From Pseudoruegeria sp039972875 (GTDB lineage Bacteria > Pseudomonadota > Alphaproteobacteria > Rhodobacterales > Rhodobacteraceae), in NCBI GenBank assembly GCA_039972875.1, contig JBDWMA010000063.1:31626-95625 (forward strand): 64,000 nt of DNA, in the 5' to 3' direction. Every line of letters starts with the position of its first letter. The stretch's first letter is position 1. Position numbers and translations under genes: made by a program. Shown piece by piece: positions 35,534 through 44,418 of this stretch. Under the pieces are notes generated by a model. That model saw nothing but the letters and a program-made list of their open reading frames with translations. It made no database searches and had not been told where the DNA came from.

Positions 35534-36997
35534 TCATTCATTCAACGGCTTTTTACCCAAGTGCTTACGCAAACGAGATGGCGTTGATTTTTTTCGGTTT
35601 TTATAGGGGTTCGCATCCGCCTGGCTGCGCATATACAGCCGGATCGGTGTTCCGGGCATGTCGAAATCTTCACGCAATCCATTCACCAGATAACGAGAAT
35701 AAGACTCTGACAGCTTTTCAGGCATCGAACACATAACAACAAATCCCGGTGGCCGGGTTTTCGCTTGGGTCATATAGCGCAGTTTAATCCTGCGGCCCGC
35801 CGGTGCGGGGGGCGGATGAGACTCGACCATATCCGACAACCAACGGTTAAGACGCGCGGTCGATACCCGGCGGTTCCACACCTCATTTGCCCGCATAATC
35901 GCATCATTCAGACGGTCCAAACCTTTGCCGGTCTTGGCAGAAATCGTCACCAGTGGGGCACCGCGCAATTGCGGCAGTAACCGGTTAAAGGACTCTTTCA
36001 ACTGCTTCAGCTTTTCTTGCTTATGGCGTTCGACGTCCCATTTATTAACGGCAACAACAACAGCCCGACCTTCACGTTCGGCAAGATCCGCAATACGCAA
36101 ATCCTGCTGCTCAAACGGAATTTCTGCATCCAGCAAAACCACAACAACTTCGGCAAATTTAACAGCACGCAGCCCATCAGATACAGATAGTTTTTCAAGC
36201 TTATCTTGCACCTTTGCTTTTTTGCGCATACCTGCGGTATCAAAAATCCGCATCGGCGTTTCGTTCCACGTGGTGCGTAGTGAAATCGAATCACGTGTAA
36301 TCCCAGCCTCAGGCCCAGTCAGCAGACGTTCTTCCCCGAGAATGCGGTTGATCAGAGTCGATTTCCCCGCATTAGGTCGCCCTACAACAGCCACCTGCAA
36401 AGGCTTCGCAAGGGTAATCGGGCGCGGGCCATCGCCCTCTTCTTCGCCTTCAGGGATCGTAACATCGGTCTCTGGGGTGTATTCAGCTTCGCGCTCAGCG
36501 AATTCATCAGCCAAAGGCATCAGCATTGAGGCAAGATCACTCATACCCTCACCGTGCTCTGCTGATAAACGCAGTGGCTCCCCCAGACCTAAGGAATAGG
36601 CCTCGATAACACCGCCATCAGCTGCACGGCCTTCGCCTTTATTTGCTGCCAATAAAACATGTGCGTTTTTCTTACGCAGGATTTCGGCGAATATTTCATC
36701 TGCAGGCAGAACACCGGCACGGGCGTCGATCATGAACAGACAAATGTCCGCCATTTCAACGGCCCGCTCAGTTAAACGCCGCATCCGCCCCTGCAGGCTT
36801 TCGTCTGTGGCTTCTTCCAGACCAGCGGTGTCAATAACGGTAAATTTCATGCCACCAAGACGGGCTTCGCCTTCGCGCAAATCTCGGGTAACGCCAGGTT
36901 GGTCATCAACCAAAGCAAGCCGTTTGCCAACTAAACGGTTGAACAGCGTGGATTTCCCAACATTGGGACGACCAACAATAGCCAAAGTAAAACTCAT
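35534..36997 (-). CDS. der: Ribosome biogenesis GTPase Der (EngA)
   Basis: A 487-residue GTPase with two tandem G domains needed for 50S subunit maturation. P-loops GRPNVGKST (about residues 8-16) and GRPNAGKST (about 210-218), the second NKWD motif, and the C-terminal KH-like domain are present. It is the third gene of yfgM-bamB-der, an order also seen in gammaproteobacteria; spacing to bamB is 48 bases. Confidence 0.97.
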   Translation of the reverse strand: MSFTLAIVGRPNVGKSTLFNRLVGKRLALVDDQPGVTRDLREGEARLGGMKFTVIDTAGLEEATDESLQGRMRRLTERAVEMADICLFMIDARAGVLPADEIFAEILRKKNAHVLLAANKGEGRAADGGVIEAYSLGLGEPLRLSAEHGEGMSDLASMLMPLADEFAEREAEYTPETDVTIPEGEEEGDGPRPITLAKPLQVAVVGRPNAGKSTLINRILGEERLLTGPEAGITRDSISLRTTWNETPMRIFDTAGMRKKAKVQDKLEKLSVSDGLRAVKFAEVVVVLLDAEIPFEQQDLRIADLAEREGRAVVVAVNKWDVERHKQEKLKQLKESFNRLLPQLRGAPLVTISAKTGKGLDRLNDAIMRANEVWNRRVSTARLNRWLSDMVESHPPPAPAGRRIKLRYMTQAKTRPPGFVVMCSMPEKLSESYSRYLVNGLREDFDMPGTPIRLYMRSQADANPYKNRKKSTPSRLRKHLGKKPLNE

Positions 36998-37045
36998 CAG
37001 AGCTCTCCAAATCGGATCAAGACGCCCCGATACAGCATCCTGCGC

Positions 37046-38362
37046 CTAACGGAAAGCGTGAAGTTTGCCTTTTCGGGAGACGACATAAAGTGTTCCACCC
37101 GCAACCGCCGGATTAGCGGTCGCCCCGCCATCAATTGTCACCGTGGAAATCAAGGCACCGGTTTCTGGATTGAACGACCTGATAACGCCATCACCCGAGG
37201 CGACAAGCAAACGACCACCCGCCATGATCGGACCAAAATGCGAATAAACATCACGCCGCTTACTGGCCAAATCTTTTTTGAAATACGGAAGCTCTATTCC
37301 CCAAATCCGCTCACCGTTAGAGGCATCAAGCCGCAGCAGCTCGTTTTGATCAGAAATAACAAAGACAGAACCCCCAATGGGCAAAGCAGGCGTATAGGAC
37401 CCCTCTTGTGCTGTCCAAATGCGTTCGCCACTGCCAATGTCCAGCGCAACCAAACGGCCAGACTGGCTTCCGACATAAACCTTGTCACCATCAATCACCG
37501 GATCACTGGTGAGATCTGATGTTGTGGCATAGACTTTGCCTTGACGTTGACCAGACGCGGAAGCCGACCATAGGCGAATTCCCCCTTTGGGGAAGGTGGC
37601 CAAAAGCTCGGTGTTTCCAACGGGGAAAATAGCAACTTCGCTATTCACCGCCGGGGCAGCTCCGCCAGCGACACCAACCCTCGCAGGCGCACCCTGCACT
37701 TGCCATTGAATCTTACCGTTTGCCAAATCTAACGCCCACCCGCGGGAATCCCGTGTGGACACATACACATTGCCATTTGCAATCGTTGGAGGCCCAGAAA
37801 TCTGAGTATTCAGGCGTTGTTCCCAAATCAGCCCACCCGTCGCCGCATCCAGTGCGACCAGGCGGCCAAAGCCAGTGCCAACCACAAGTATATTATCAGC
37901 AATGGCCAGCCCCCCTCCGGAGACTTCATCGGATTTATCGCGGGCCGTCACCAATGACGCAGACCACAATTTGGCACCGCCGACGCCATGGGCCATCACG
38001 TTTGATTCTGCATCCAACGTGAAAATTCGATTATTCAAAACAACCGGGTCTGCCGTGATGCGGCTACGTCGGCTGTCCCCTTCACCAATGCTCACAGACC
38101 AGATCTGCGCCAAGGGATTGCGCAGCGCAACATGCGAAGACTTATGGGACGCATCGCTGGCACGATGGGTCCAACTTGCGTTCGAGGCCGCCGAAGGTAG
38201 GGCAATTGAAACGGATTGATTTACCGGCTCTACATACGGCACATCAGAATCAAGATCCGCGCGCGGGCTTAAGCGCTCTCCGGGTAGGATTACCTCAGGT
38301 TCAGAACAGCTTGCCAGTATCGCTAAAATCGCAAGCGTTCCCGCATAATTTAGTGCCTTCAC
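37046..38362 (-). CDS. bamB: BamB-like outer-membrane assembly lipoprotein (PQQ-like beta-propeller)
   Basis: A 438-residue beta-propeller lipoprotein, probably the BamB subunit of the outer-membrane protein assembly complex. The signal peptide ends in LAILASC, giving a lipid-modified Cys near residue 19. The rest contains repeated PQQ-like blades (LVALDAATGGLIWEQRL, LVALDIGSGERIWTAQ, and so on), ending GKLHAFR. The GTG at 38362 follows AAAGGGGCAACGCG; an earlier in-frame GTG at 38386 is less likely. Its place between yfgM and der supports the call. Confidence 0.88.
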   Translation of the reverse strand: MKALNYAGTLAILAILASCSEPEVILPGERLSPRADLDSDVPYVEPVNQSVSIALPSAASNASWTHRASDASHKSSHVALRNPLAQIWSVSIGEGDSRRSRITADPVVLNNRIFTLDAESNVMAHGVGGAKLWSASLVTARDKSDEVSGGGLAIADNILVVGTGFGRLVALDAATGGLIWEQRLNTQISGPPTIANGNVYVSTRDSRGWALDLANGKIQWQVQGAPARVGVAGGAAPAVNSEVAIFPVGNTELLATFPKGGIRLWSASASGQRQGKVYATTSDLTSDPVIDGDKVYVGSQSGRLVALDIGSGERIWTAQEGSYTPALPIGGSVFVISDQNELLRLDASNGERIWGIELPYFKKDLASKRRDVYSHFGPIMAGGRLLVASGDGVIRSFNPETGALISTVTIDGGATANPAVAGGTLYVVSRKGKLHAFR

Positions 38363-38434
38363 CGCGTTGCCCCTTTGGTTATTCACGTGTCTTTGTCCGC
38401 CAAACGCCCCACATTGTGACGCTCTTCACCGATC

Positions 38435-39082
38435 TTATGCAGCGCCCAGCGTGCCGCCAAGGGCAACAATCAACTGGCTGGCGCGGCGGCGTAATCCTGC
38501 GGAGGTTTCGTTGTCTTCAAGAATAGCGCGGAGCATAACCAAAGCGTCATCAGTGTTGCCCTCTTCTACGGCGAGCAAGGCCAGCTGTTCTTCAACAAGT
38601 AAACGATAGGCCGAAACTGCCAACGCCTCATATCCACGCCGTCGATCCGCAATCGACATCTCCGCTGCAGAAAGAGACAATAGTTTAAACTGCGCCAAAT
38701 CCCGGAAGCGTTTTTCAATCGTTTCATCGTTCACTATCGATGACAATGTAGCCATAGCGGCCGCATTATCTTCGGCGTTAAACTGTTCAGCGGCTGTCTG
38801 AAGCATCGCAACCACTTTACCTGCAGAGTCTGTGGTAATGGCAGCCAACGCATTGGCGCGTTCTGCCGCATCATTCACTTGAACCGCAGCCAGAATTTCA
38901 TCCCCCAACGCCTCAGCTTTGGCACGCTCTTGGGCATTCAGATACTCGTTGGTTGCGGCGCCAGCCACAATCAACACTGCGAACAAAATCGCGATCCAGC
39001 CATAGCGGCGCATCAACAGCAACAACCGGTCACGCCGAACTTCTTCGGTGACTTCTTCGATAAAATGATCGACGTTACTCAA
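38435..39082 (-). CDS. YfgM-like TPR membrane protein
   Basis: A 215-residue inner-membrane protein: a short basic N-terminus (VTEEVRRDRLLLLMRRYG), one helix (IAILFAVLIVAGAA) and a periplasmic helical tetratricopeptide-like domain. YfgM in E. coli is an ancillary protein of the Sec translocon and periplasmic chaperone network. The preferred start is TTG at 39082, with GCGGAGTC upstream; the protein then begins SNVDHFIEEV as in homologues. An ATG-type start at 39154 would add unconserved residues. Confidence 0.8.
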   Translation of the reverse strand: MSNVDHFIEEVTEEVRRDRLLLLMRRYGWIAILFAVLIVAGAATNEYLNAQERAKAEALGDEILAAVQVNDAAERANALAAITTDSAGKVVAMLQTAAEQFNAEDNAAAMATLSSIVNDETIEKRFRDLAQFKLLSLSAAEMSIADRRRGYEALAVSAYRLLVEEQLALLAVEEGNTDDALVMLRAILEDNETSAGLRRRASQLIVALGGTLGAA

Positions 39083-39344
39083 AGGACTGACTCCGCTCTT
39101 ATAATTGGGCAAACTGCCCTGATCTCTGCCCCTCTTACCTGAAATCATCAACACTTGCCAAGAGCTTCCCCTATCGCAAATACACCTGCGGCATGTCGGG
39201 TCTTGCCATTATGTGTAAATCGCATAAAATGAACCGATTAGTTTAGAAAGTTTGCGAACGAGTCGTTTACATCGCATACGCTCGTTCCTACGTGAGACTC
39301 GCAACAGACGATGCGCGCACATCCCCGGCGCGAAAGAGGACAAC

Positions 39345-40484
39345 ATGAAACCGGTATCCATTCTGACAGCCCTTATTGTTATGGCTGTACTTTACTTGGC
39401 GATTTTGGAACGCGACAGACTAACGGCTTTTGCGTCTGGTGGTGATGCTGACACCATAGACACGATTGATGGCTCCGAGGATGCCGTAGATGAGATTGTC
39501 AGCGAAAGCGAAACACCTGAAAAAACGGATACATCTGCCGAGCATGTTTCTGTGATTGCGGTTAAATCCTTCGCACAAAATATTGATAATGCCGTCCTGA
39601 TGCGGGGGCAAACAGAAGCCGCCCGTCAAGTCGAGGTTCGTGCTGAAACGACTGGTCAGGTCATTTCTGATCCGCTCAGGAAAGGTTCTTTTGTTGAACA
39701 GGGGCAATTGCTCTGTGAAATCGACATTGGCACCCGTGAGGCCGCCCTTGCCGAAGCTGAGGCCCGGTTGCTAGAAGCCGAAATCAACAATACTGCTGCG
39801 TCAAAGCTGGCCGAGGGTGGTTTTGGCTCGGAAACAAGGGCCGCGGGTGCAAAAGCAAGCCTTCAGGCAGCACAGGCCATGATGAAAGCGGCCAACCGTG
39901 AGCTGGACCGTCTGAAGATTACAGCACCTTTCGCTGGGCTATTGGAAACCGATACCGCCGAACTTGGAAGCCTTTTACAACAAGGTTCACTCTGTGCGAC
40001 GGTTATTCATTTGGACACCATAAAACTGGTTGGCTTTGTCCCGGAAACACAGGTCGATGCTGTAGAAATCGGCGCAATGGCCGGTGCGCGGTTGGCATCG
40101 GGCAGTGAAATCGCTGGCCGCGTGACCTTTATTTCTCGATCTGCAGATTCCTTGACCCGGACCTTCCGTGTCGAAGTCACAGTCCCAAACGCAGACCTCT
40201 CCATTAGAGACGGTCAAACCGCGGAAATCGCTGTCTCTTCAGCGGGCGCAGACGCGCATTTGTTACCCCAGTCAGTCCTGACCCTCGATGATGAGGGTAC
40301 TCTGGGGGTGCGTACCGTTGTCAACGGCGACGAAGCTGGCTTCATCGCCGTGACTGTCCTCAGAGATTCCCTTGATGGCATTTGGCTGACCGGCCTTCCG
40401 GCAGAAGCAGAAGTGATCGTTCAAGGTCAAGAATATGTCATTGATGGCGTTCCGATAAACGTCACATACCAAGAGGCACTCTGA
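39345..40484 (+). CDS. RND efflux periplasmic adaptor (HlyD/MFP family)
   Basis: A 379-residue adaptor linking an inner-membrane RND pump to an outer-membrane channel. It has one N-terminal hydrophobic segment, an acidic linker (about 25-65), a lipoyl-like half (VEVRAETTGQVISDPLRKGSFVEQGQLL), a coiled-coil hairpin (about 130-180), and a second lipoyl half and barrel. The ATG at 39345 follows AAAGAGGA. One base separates its stop from the pump gene. No outer-membrane channel gene is adjacent. Confidence 0.92.
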   Translation: MKPVSILTALIVMAVLYLAILERDRLTAFASGGDADTIDTIDGSEDAVDEIVSESETPEKTDTSAEHVSVIAVKSFAQNIDNAVLMRGQTEAARQVEVRAETTGQVISDPLRKGSFVEQGQLLCEIDIGTREAALAEAEARLLEAEINNTAASKLAEGGFGSETRAAGAKASLQAAQAMMKAANRELDRLKITAPFAGLLETDTAELGSLLQQGSLCATVIHLDTIKLVGFVPETQVDAVEIGAMAGARLASGSEIAGRVTFISRSADSLTRTFRVEVTVPNADLSIRDGQTAEIAVSSAGADAHLLPQSVLTLDDEGTLGVRTVVNGDEAGFIAVTVLRDSLDGIWLTGLPAEAEVIVQGQEYVIDGVPINVTYQEAL

Positions 40485-40485
40485 G

Positions 40486-43400
40486 ATGACTGGAATCATT
40501 GATTGGGCTGCCGAACGGGCCCGCATGATCCTTGCTTTCATCGTTCTAACGGTGATCGCTGGGGGATTTGCCTACATCAGCCTTCCCAAAGAAGGTGAAC
40601 CGGATATTGAAATTCCGGCTCTGTTTATTTCCGTCCCATTCCCTGGCATTTCAGCCGAGGACTCGGAAAAATTGCTCGTGCAACCTATGGAGTCCGAGCT
40701 GTCAGATCTTGATGGTCTAGACTCCATGTCCTCAACCGCAGCCGAAGGTTATGCGGGTGTGGCACTGGAATTCGAATTCGGCTGGGATAAAACTAAAATC
40801 ATCGCCGATGTTCGTGACCGGATGAACACCGTTGAGGCCGATTTCCCCGAAGGCGCTGACAAATACTCAATCAATGAGATCAACTTTTCAGCCTTTCCGA
40901 TCATCATTGTAAACCTGTCAGGCGATGTTCCCGAACGTACCTTGCTAAAAGTGGCAAAAGACCTTCAGGAAGAGATCGAAGCCTTAGAACCAGTTCTTGA
41001 GGCTGGGATTGCCGGTGAGCGTGATGAGATGCTCGAAGTGATCATCGATCCATTGCGCCTTGAGGCCTATAACGTCACCGCAGCCGAGCTGATCAGCGTG
41101 GTGATCAACAACAACCAATTGATCGCCGCCGGTGAAATCGAAACGCCGACAGGGGCCTTTGCAGTAAAAATTCCGTCGTCTTTTGATGAACCGATTGATG
41201 TCTATAATCTACCGATTAAAACCAATGGCGACCGCGTGGTCACTCTTGGGGATCTAGCAGAGATCAACTTAACATTTGAGGACCGAGAGGGCACCGCCCG
41301 CTTTAACGGCGAAACCACTGTTGCGTTACAGGTGACCAAACGCAAAGGTTTCCCAGTTATCGATACCGCACAATTGGTACAGGAAACCGTTGCAAATGCG
41401 CGGACCAAATGGTCGCCAGAACTGCAAAAAGCCATCAACGTTGGCACCTCAAACGATCAATCTGTTCAGGTTGGATCGATGGTCAGCCAGCTTGAAGGAT
41501 CTGTTCTGACTGCTGTTGCCCTGGTGATGATTGTTGTCCTTGGTTCTTTGGGAACTCGGTCAGCATTGCTGGTCGGATTTGCGATCCCGACCTCGTTCTT
41601 ACTTTGTTTCGCCATTTTGGCGGTCACTGGCATTACGATTTCAAACATGGTGATGTTCGGCCTAATCTTAGCCGTCGGGATGTTGGTTGATGGGGCAATC
41701 GTGGTGGTCGAATACGCGGATCGCCGGATCTCTGAGGGGGTAGGCCCTATGCATGCCTTTACCGAGGCGGCCAAACGCATGTTTTGGCCTATCGTATCCT
41801 CCACGGCGACGACGCTTTGTGCATTCCTGCCGATGTTGTTTTGGCCCGGTGTTCCCGGTGAATTCATGGGCATGTTGCCCGTCACGCTGATCTATGTGTT
41901 GAGCGCATCCTTGATTGTGGCTCTGGTGTATCTGCCCGTTGTAGGTGGTGTTGCCGGCCGGTCATCGCGGTTGATTGAAAACGCATCTGCCGCGCTAAAA
42001 CGCCTGCCTTGGGTGGTGCGCGCTGCTCTGGTTGTGCCGTCCCTGTATCTGGTCTTTGTCGCAGGCATGCAGCTCATCAATCCTGGGTATATCTTTGGTG
42101 GACAATCCCCCATGCCACCAGTTTTGGTCTGGCTTCCTGGTGCGATATTAATGGTCCTTGGTGGCGTTTTCAGCAGCATTACCCTTGGGGCAGCAAAACT
42201 GGAGCGCCGTCAGAAAAAGGTCCAAGCCGGTTACCGTCGTACACCGTTTGGATGGATCATTCGGTTCATCTCTGGCAACCCAATCATGCCCGTCATCGCT
42301 ATTTTGGTTGTTGTCGGATTTGTAATGGCAACGATCACGACCTTTAGCGAAAACAGCAATGGTGTTGAGTTTTTTGTTGAAACCGAACCAGAACAAGCAA
42401 TTGTTTACGTGCGTCAACGCGGGAACCTCTCACTTGAGGAAAAAGATGCCGCCCTTGCTGAAGTCGAAAAAGTCATTCTTGGCACCCCCGGCATCCAAAG
42501 CTCGTTTGCCTTTGCGGGCAACGGTGGTCTGGACAACAACACAGGCGGCGCCCAGCCCCCACGTGACACAGTTGGTCAGATCCAGATCGAAATGATCCCA
42601 TGGGCCGATCGATTGGGGCGCCCAGATCTGGATGGCAATCTCGTCATTGCCTCCCTTGAGGAACAGTTCAAATCTATTCCGGCGATCAAAACCGAGATCT
42701 TAGAACTGTCCAATGGCCCGGCCTCAGCCAAACCCGTGCACCTGCGTTTGACGGGCGACAATCTGGACGTCCTCGAAGAGGCCGCCCTCATTGCACGGAC
42801 AAAGTTTGAGGACACCACCGCCCTGACAGACATTGAGGACACACTCCCCCTGCCCGGTATTGACTGGCAAATCGACGTGGATGTACGCAAAGCTGGCCGA
42901 TACGGTGCCGATGTGGCCACTGTCGGTGGTATGGTTCAACTGGTGACACGAGGCATATTGCTCGACACTATGCGGGTCGACAGTTCTGATGAAGAAATAG
43001 AAATCAGAGTGCGCCTGCCGGAAAAAGATCGCGTGCTGTCAACATTGGACAGTCTAAGGGTCCGGACCCCAGACGGGCTTGTCCCGCTTTCTAACTTCAT
43101 CTCTCGTCAACCTGTTGCAAAGCTAGGTCAAATTGATCGGACGGAACAAGATCGCTATTATGACGTAAAGGCGGGGGTGGCCCCGGATTTGATCACAGCT
43201 GCAGGTGTTCCAATCACTCCGAATGAACGTATTGCTTTCCTCACAGAATGGCTCGAAGCGGAACCGCGTTTCCCAGAAGGTGTCGATTGGCAATGGACTG
43301 GTGACAACGAGGATCAGGCTGAATCCGGGGCGTTCCTTGCTAAGGCTTTCGCAGGGGCGCTGGCGCTGATGTTCATCATCCTGCTGGCCCAGTTCAACAG

Positions 43401-44124
43401 TATCTATAATTCGTTGTTGGTCTTACTGGCGGTGATTTTGTCCACCACCGGTGTGTTCATTGGGATGATGGTGATGGATCAAACCTTCTCTATCATTATG
43501 ACGGGGACTGGCATTGTGGCGCTTGCGGGGATCGTGGTGAACAACAACATTGTTCTAATCGATACCTATCAAGAATACTCTCGCTACATGCCAAAGCTTG
43601 AAGCCATTGCCCGAACCGCACAGGCCCGTATTCGTCCGGTGTTGCTGACCACGGTCACCACGATGGCCGGTTTGGCGCCAATGATGTTCGGTCTATCTTT
43701 GGACTTTGGCAGCGGTGGTTACACCATTGATAGCCCAACGGCCTTGTGGTGGAAGCAACTGGCGACGGCCGTGGTCTTTGGTCTTGGTATCGCGACCGTC
43801 CTGACTCTGGTTCTTACCCCCTCTCTCTTGGCGCTGCGAGTCTGGTTCTCAGCAGGGGCCTATGGCTCTGCAAGACGCCTCAAAGCCTTATCGATGGGCC
43901 GAAACAGCCAAGCGGCTCGAGATCTGGCTTTGAACAAAGTCAGCCGTAAAATCAAAGCACCAGAAATCATCTGGGAGGACGAAGATGTGGCAGACTCTGC
44001 GGAAAATACACCGGCCCCCAAGACCGAAAAGGCAAGTGTAGCGGCCAACACAGACGCTGCTGCGTCACCAGAGGAAACGGACAAACCCACCCCTCCGGAA
44101 CCGCCCCTAAAAGCGGCAGAATAA
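40486..44124 (+). CDS. RND-family efflux permease
   Basis: A 1212-residue inner-membrane proton-driven pump of the AcrB/MMPL-like RND superfamily. The proton-relay region GMLVDGAIVVVEYADRR (about residue 395-410) and the paired AGIVVNNNIVLIDTY (about 1020) are present. It is longer than AcrB (about 1049). A stretch at about 500-590 between the two halves adds hydrophobic helices (AALVVPSLYLVFVAGM, LVWLPGAILMVLGGVF), and about 80 acidic, proline-rich residues end the protein. The substrate is unknown. Confidence 0.93.
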   Translation: MTGIIDWAAERARMILAFIVLTVIAGGFAYISLPKEGEPDIEIPALFISVPFPGISAEDSEKLLVQPMESELSDLDGLDSMSSTAAEGYAGVALEFEFGWDKTKIIADVRDRMNTVEADFPEGADKYSINEINFSAFPIIIVNLSGDVPERTLLKVAKDLQEEIEALEPVLEAGIAGERDEMLEVIIDPLRLEAYNVTAAELISVVINNNQLIAAGEIETPTGAFAVKIPSSFDEPIDVYNLPIKTNGDRVVTLGDLAEINLTFEDREGTARFNGETTVALQVTKRKGFPVIDTAQLVQETVANARTKWSPELQKAINVGTSNDQSVQVGSMVSQLEGSVLTAVALVMIVVLGSLGTRSALLVGFAIPTSFLLCFAILAVTGITISNMVMFGLILAVGMLVDGAIVVVEYADRRISEGVGPMHAFTEAAKRMFWPIVSSTATTLCAFLPMLFWPGVPGEFMGMLPVTLIYVLSASLIVALVYLPVVGGVAGRSSRLIENASAALKRLPWVVRAALVVPSLYLVFVAGMQLINPGYIFGGQSPMPPVLVWLPGAILMVLGGVFSSITLGAAKLERRQKKVQAGYRRTPFGWIIRFISGNPIMPVIAILVVVGFVMATITTFSENSNGVEFFVETEPEQAIVYVRQRGNLSLEEKDAALAEVEKVILGTPGIQSSFAFAGNGGLDNNTGGAQPPRDTVGQIQIEMIPWADRLGRPDLDGNLVIASLEEQFKSIPAIKTEILELSNGPASAKPVHLRLTGDNLDVLEEAALIARTKFEDTTALTDIEDTLPLPGIDWQIDVDVRKAGRYGADVATVGGMVQLVTRGILLDTMRVDSSDEEIEIRVRLPEKDRVLSTLDSLRVRTPDGLVPLSNFISRQPVAKLGQIDRTEQDRYYDVKAGVAPDLITAAGVPITPNERIAFLTEWLEAEPRFPEGVDWQWTGDNEDQAESGAFLAKAFAGALALMFIILLAQFNSIYNSLLVLLAVILSTTGVFIGMMVMDQTFSIIMTGTGIVALAGIVVNNNIVLIDTYQEYSRYMPKLEAIARTAQARIRPVLLTTVTTMAGLAPMMFGLSLDFGSGGYTIDSPTALWWKQLATAVVFGLGIATVLTLVLTPSLLALRVWFSAGAYGSARRLKALSMGRNSQAARDLALNKVSRKIKAPEIIWEDEDVADSAENTPAPKTEKASVAANTDAAASPEETDKPTPPEPPLKAAE

Positions 44125-44137
44125 TCCAAACAAAAAA

Positions 44138-44168
44138 GCGCCCAGGTAAAATTGGGCGCTTTTTTTTT
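44138..44168 (+). terminator. Intrinsic terminator of the RND operon
   Basis: GCGCCCA and TGGGCGC pair around an 8-base loop, followed by nine T residues, 13 bases after the permease stop. Confidence 0.95.
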
Positions 44169-44418
44169 CGTACCAGCGCACCGTATCACGAAAACACCAT
44201 TGAGATTGCAAACCTTTGGCCCACGTGTAGGTCTGTTTGACGCCCGACATTTTGGTCCGATACGCCGACAAACCACCCGCCAGTTTATCGATCTGCGCAA
44301 AGTCCAGTATCCAACCGTTGTATAACTTTTCACTGAATACCAATTGGTGGATCAAAAAAAAGCCGGCGCAATCAACTGATTGGCGACCGACCTTTTATCT
44401 GTCTTACATGTTTGCCGC
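44169..44418. other. Gene-poor spacer with an open minus-strand frame
   Basis: No recognised gene. A minus-strand frame open from about 44400 to 44107 reads protein-like (DFAQIDKLAGGLSAYRTKM, then WCFRDTVRWYEKK) but has only a TTG start, no ribosome site, and runs into the terminator. It may be a gene remnant or chance. Confidence 0.25.
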
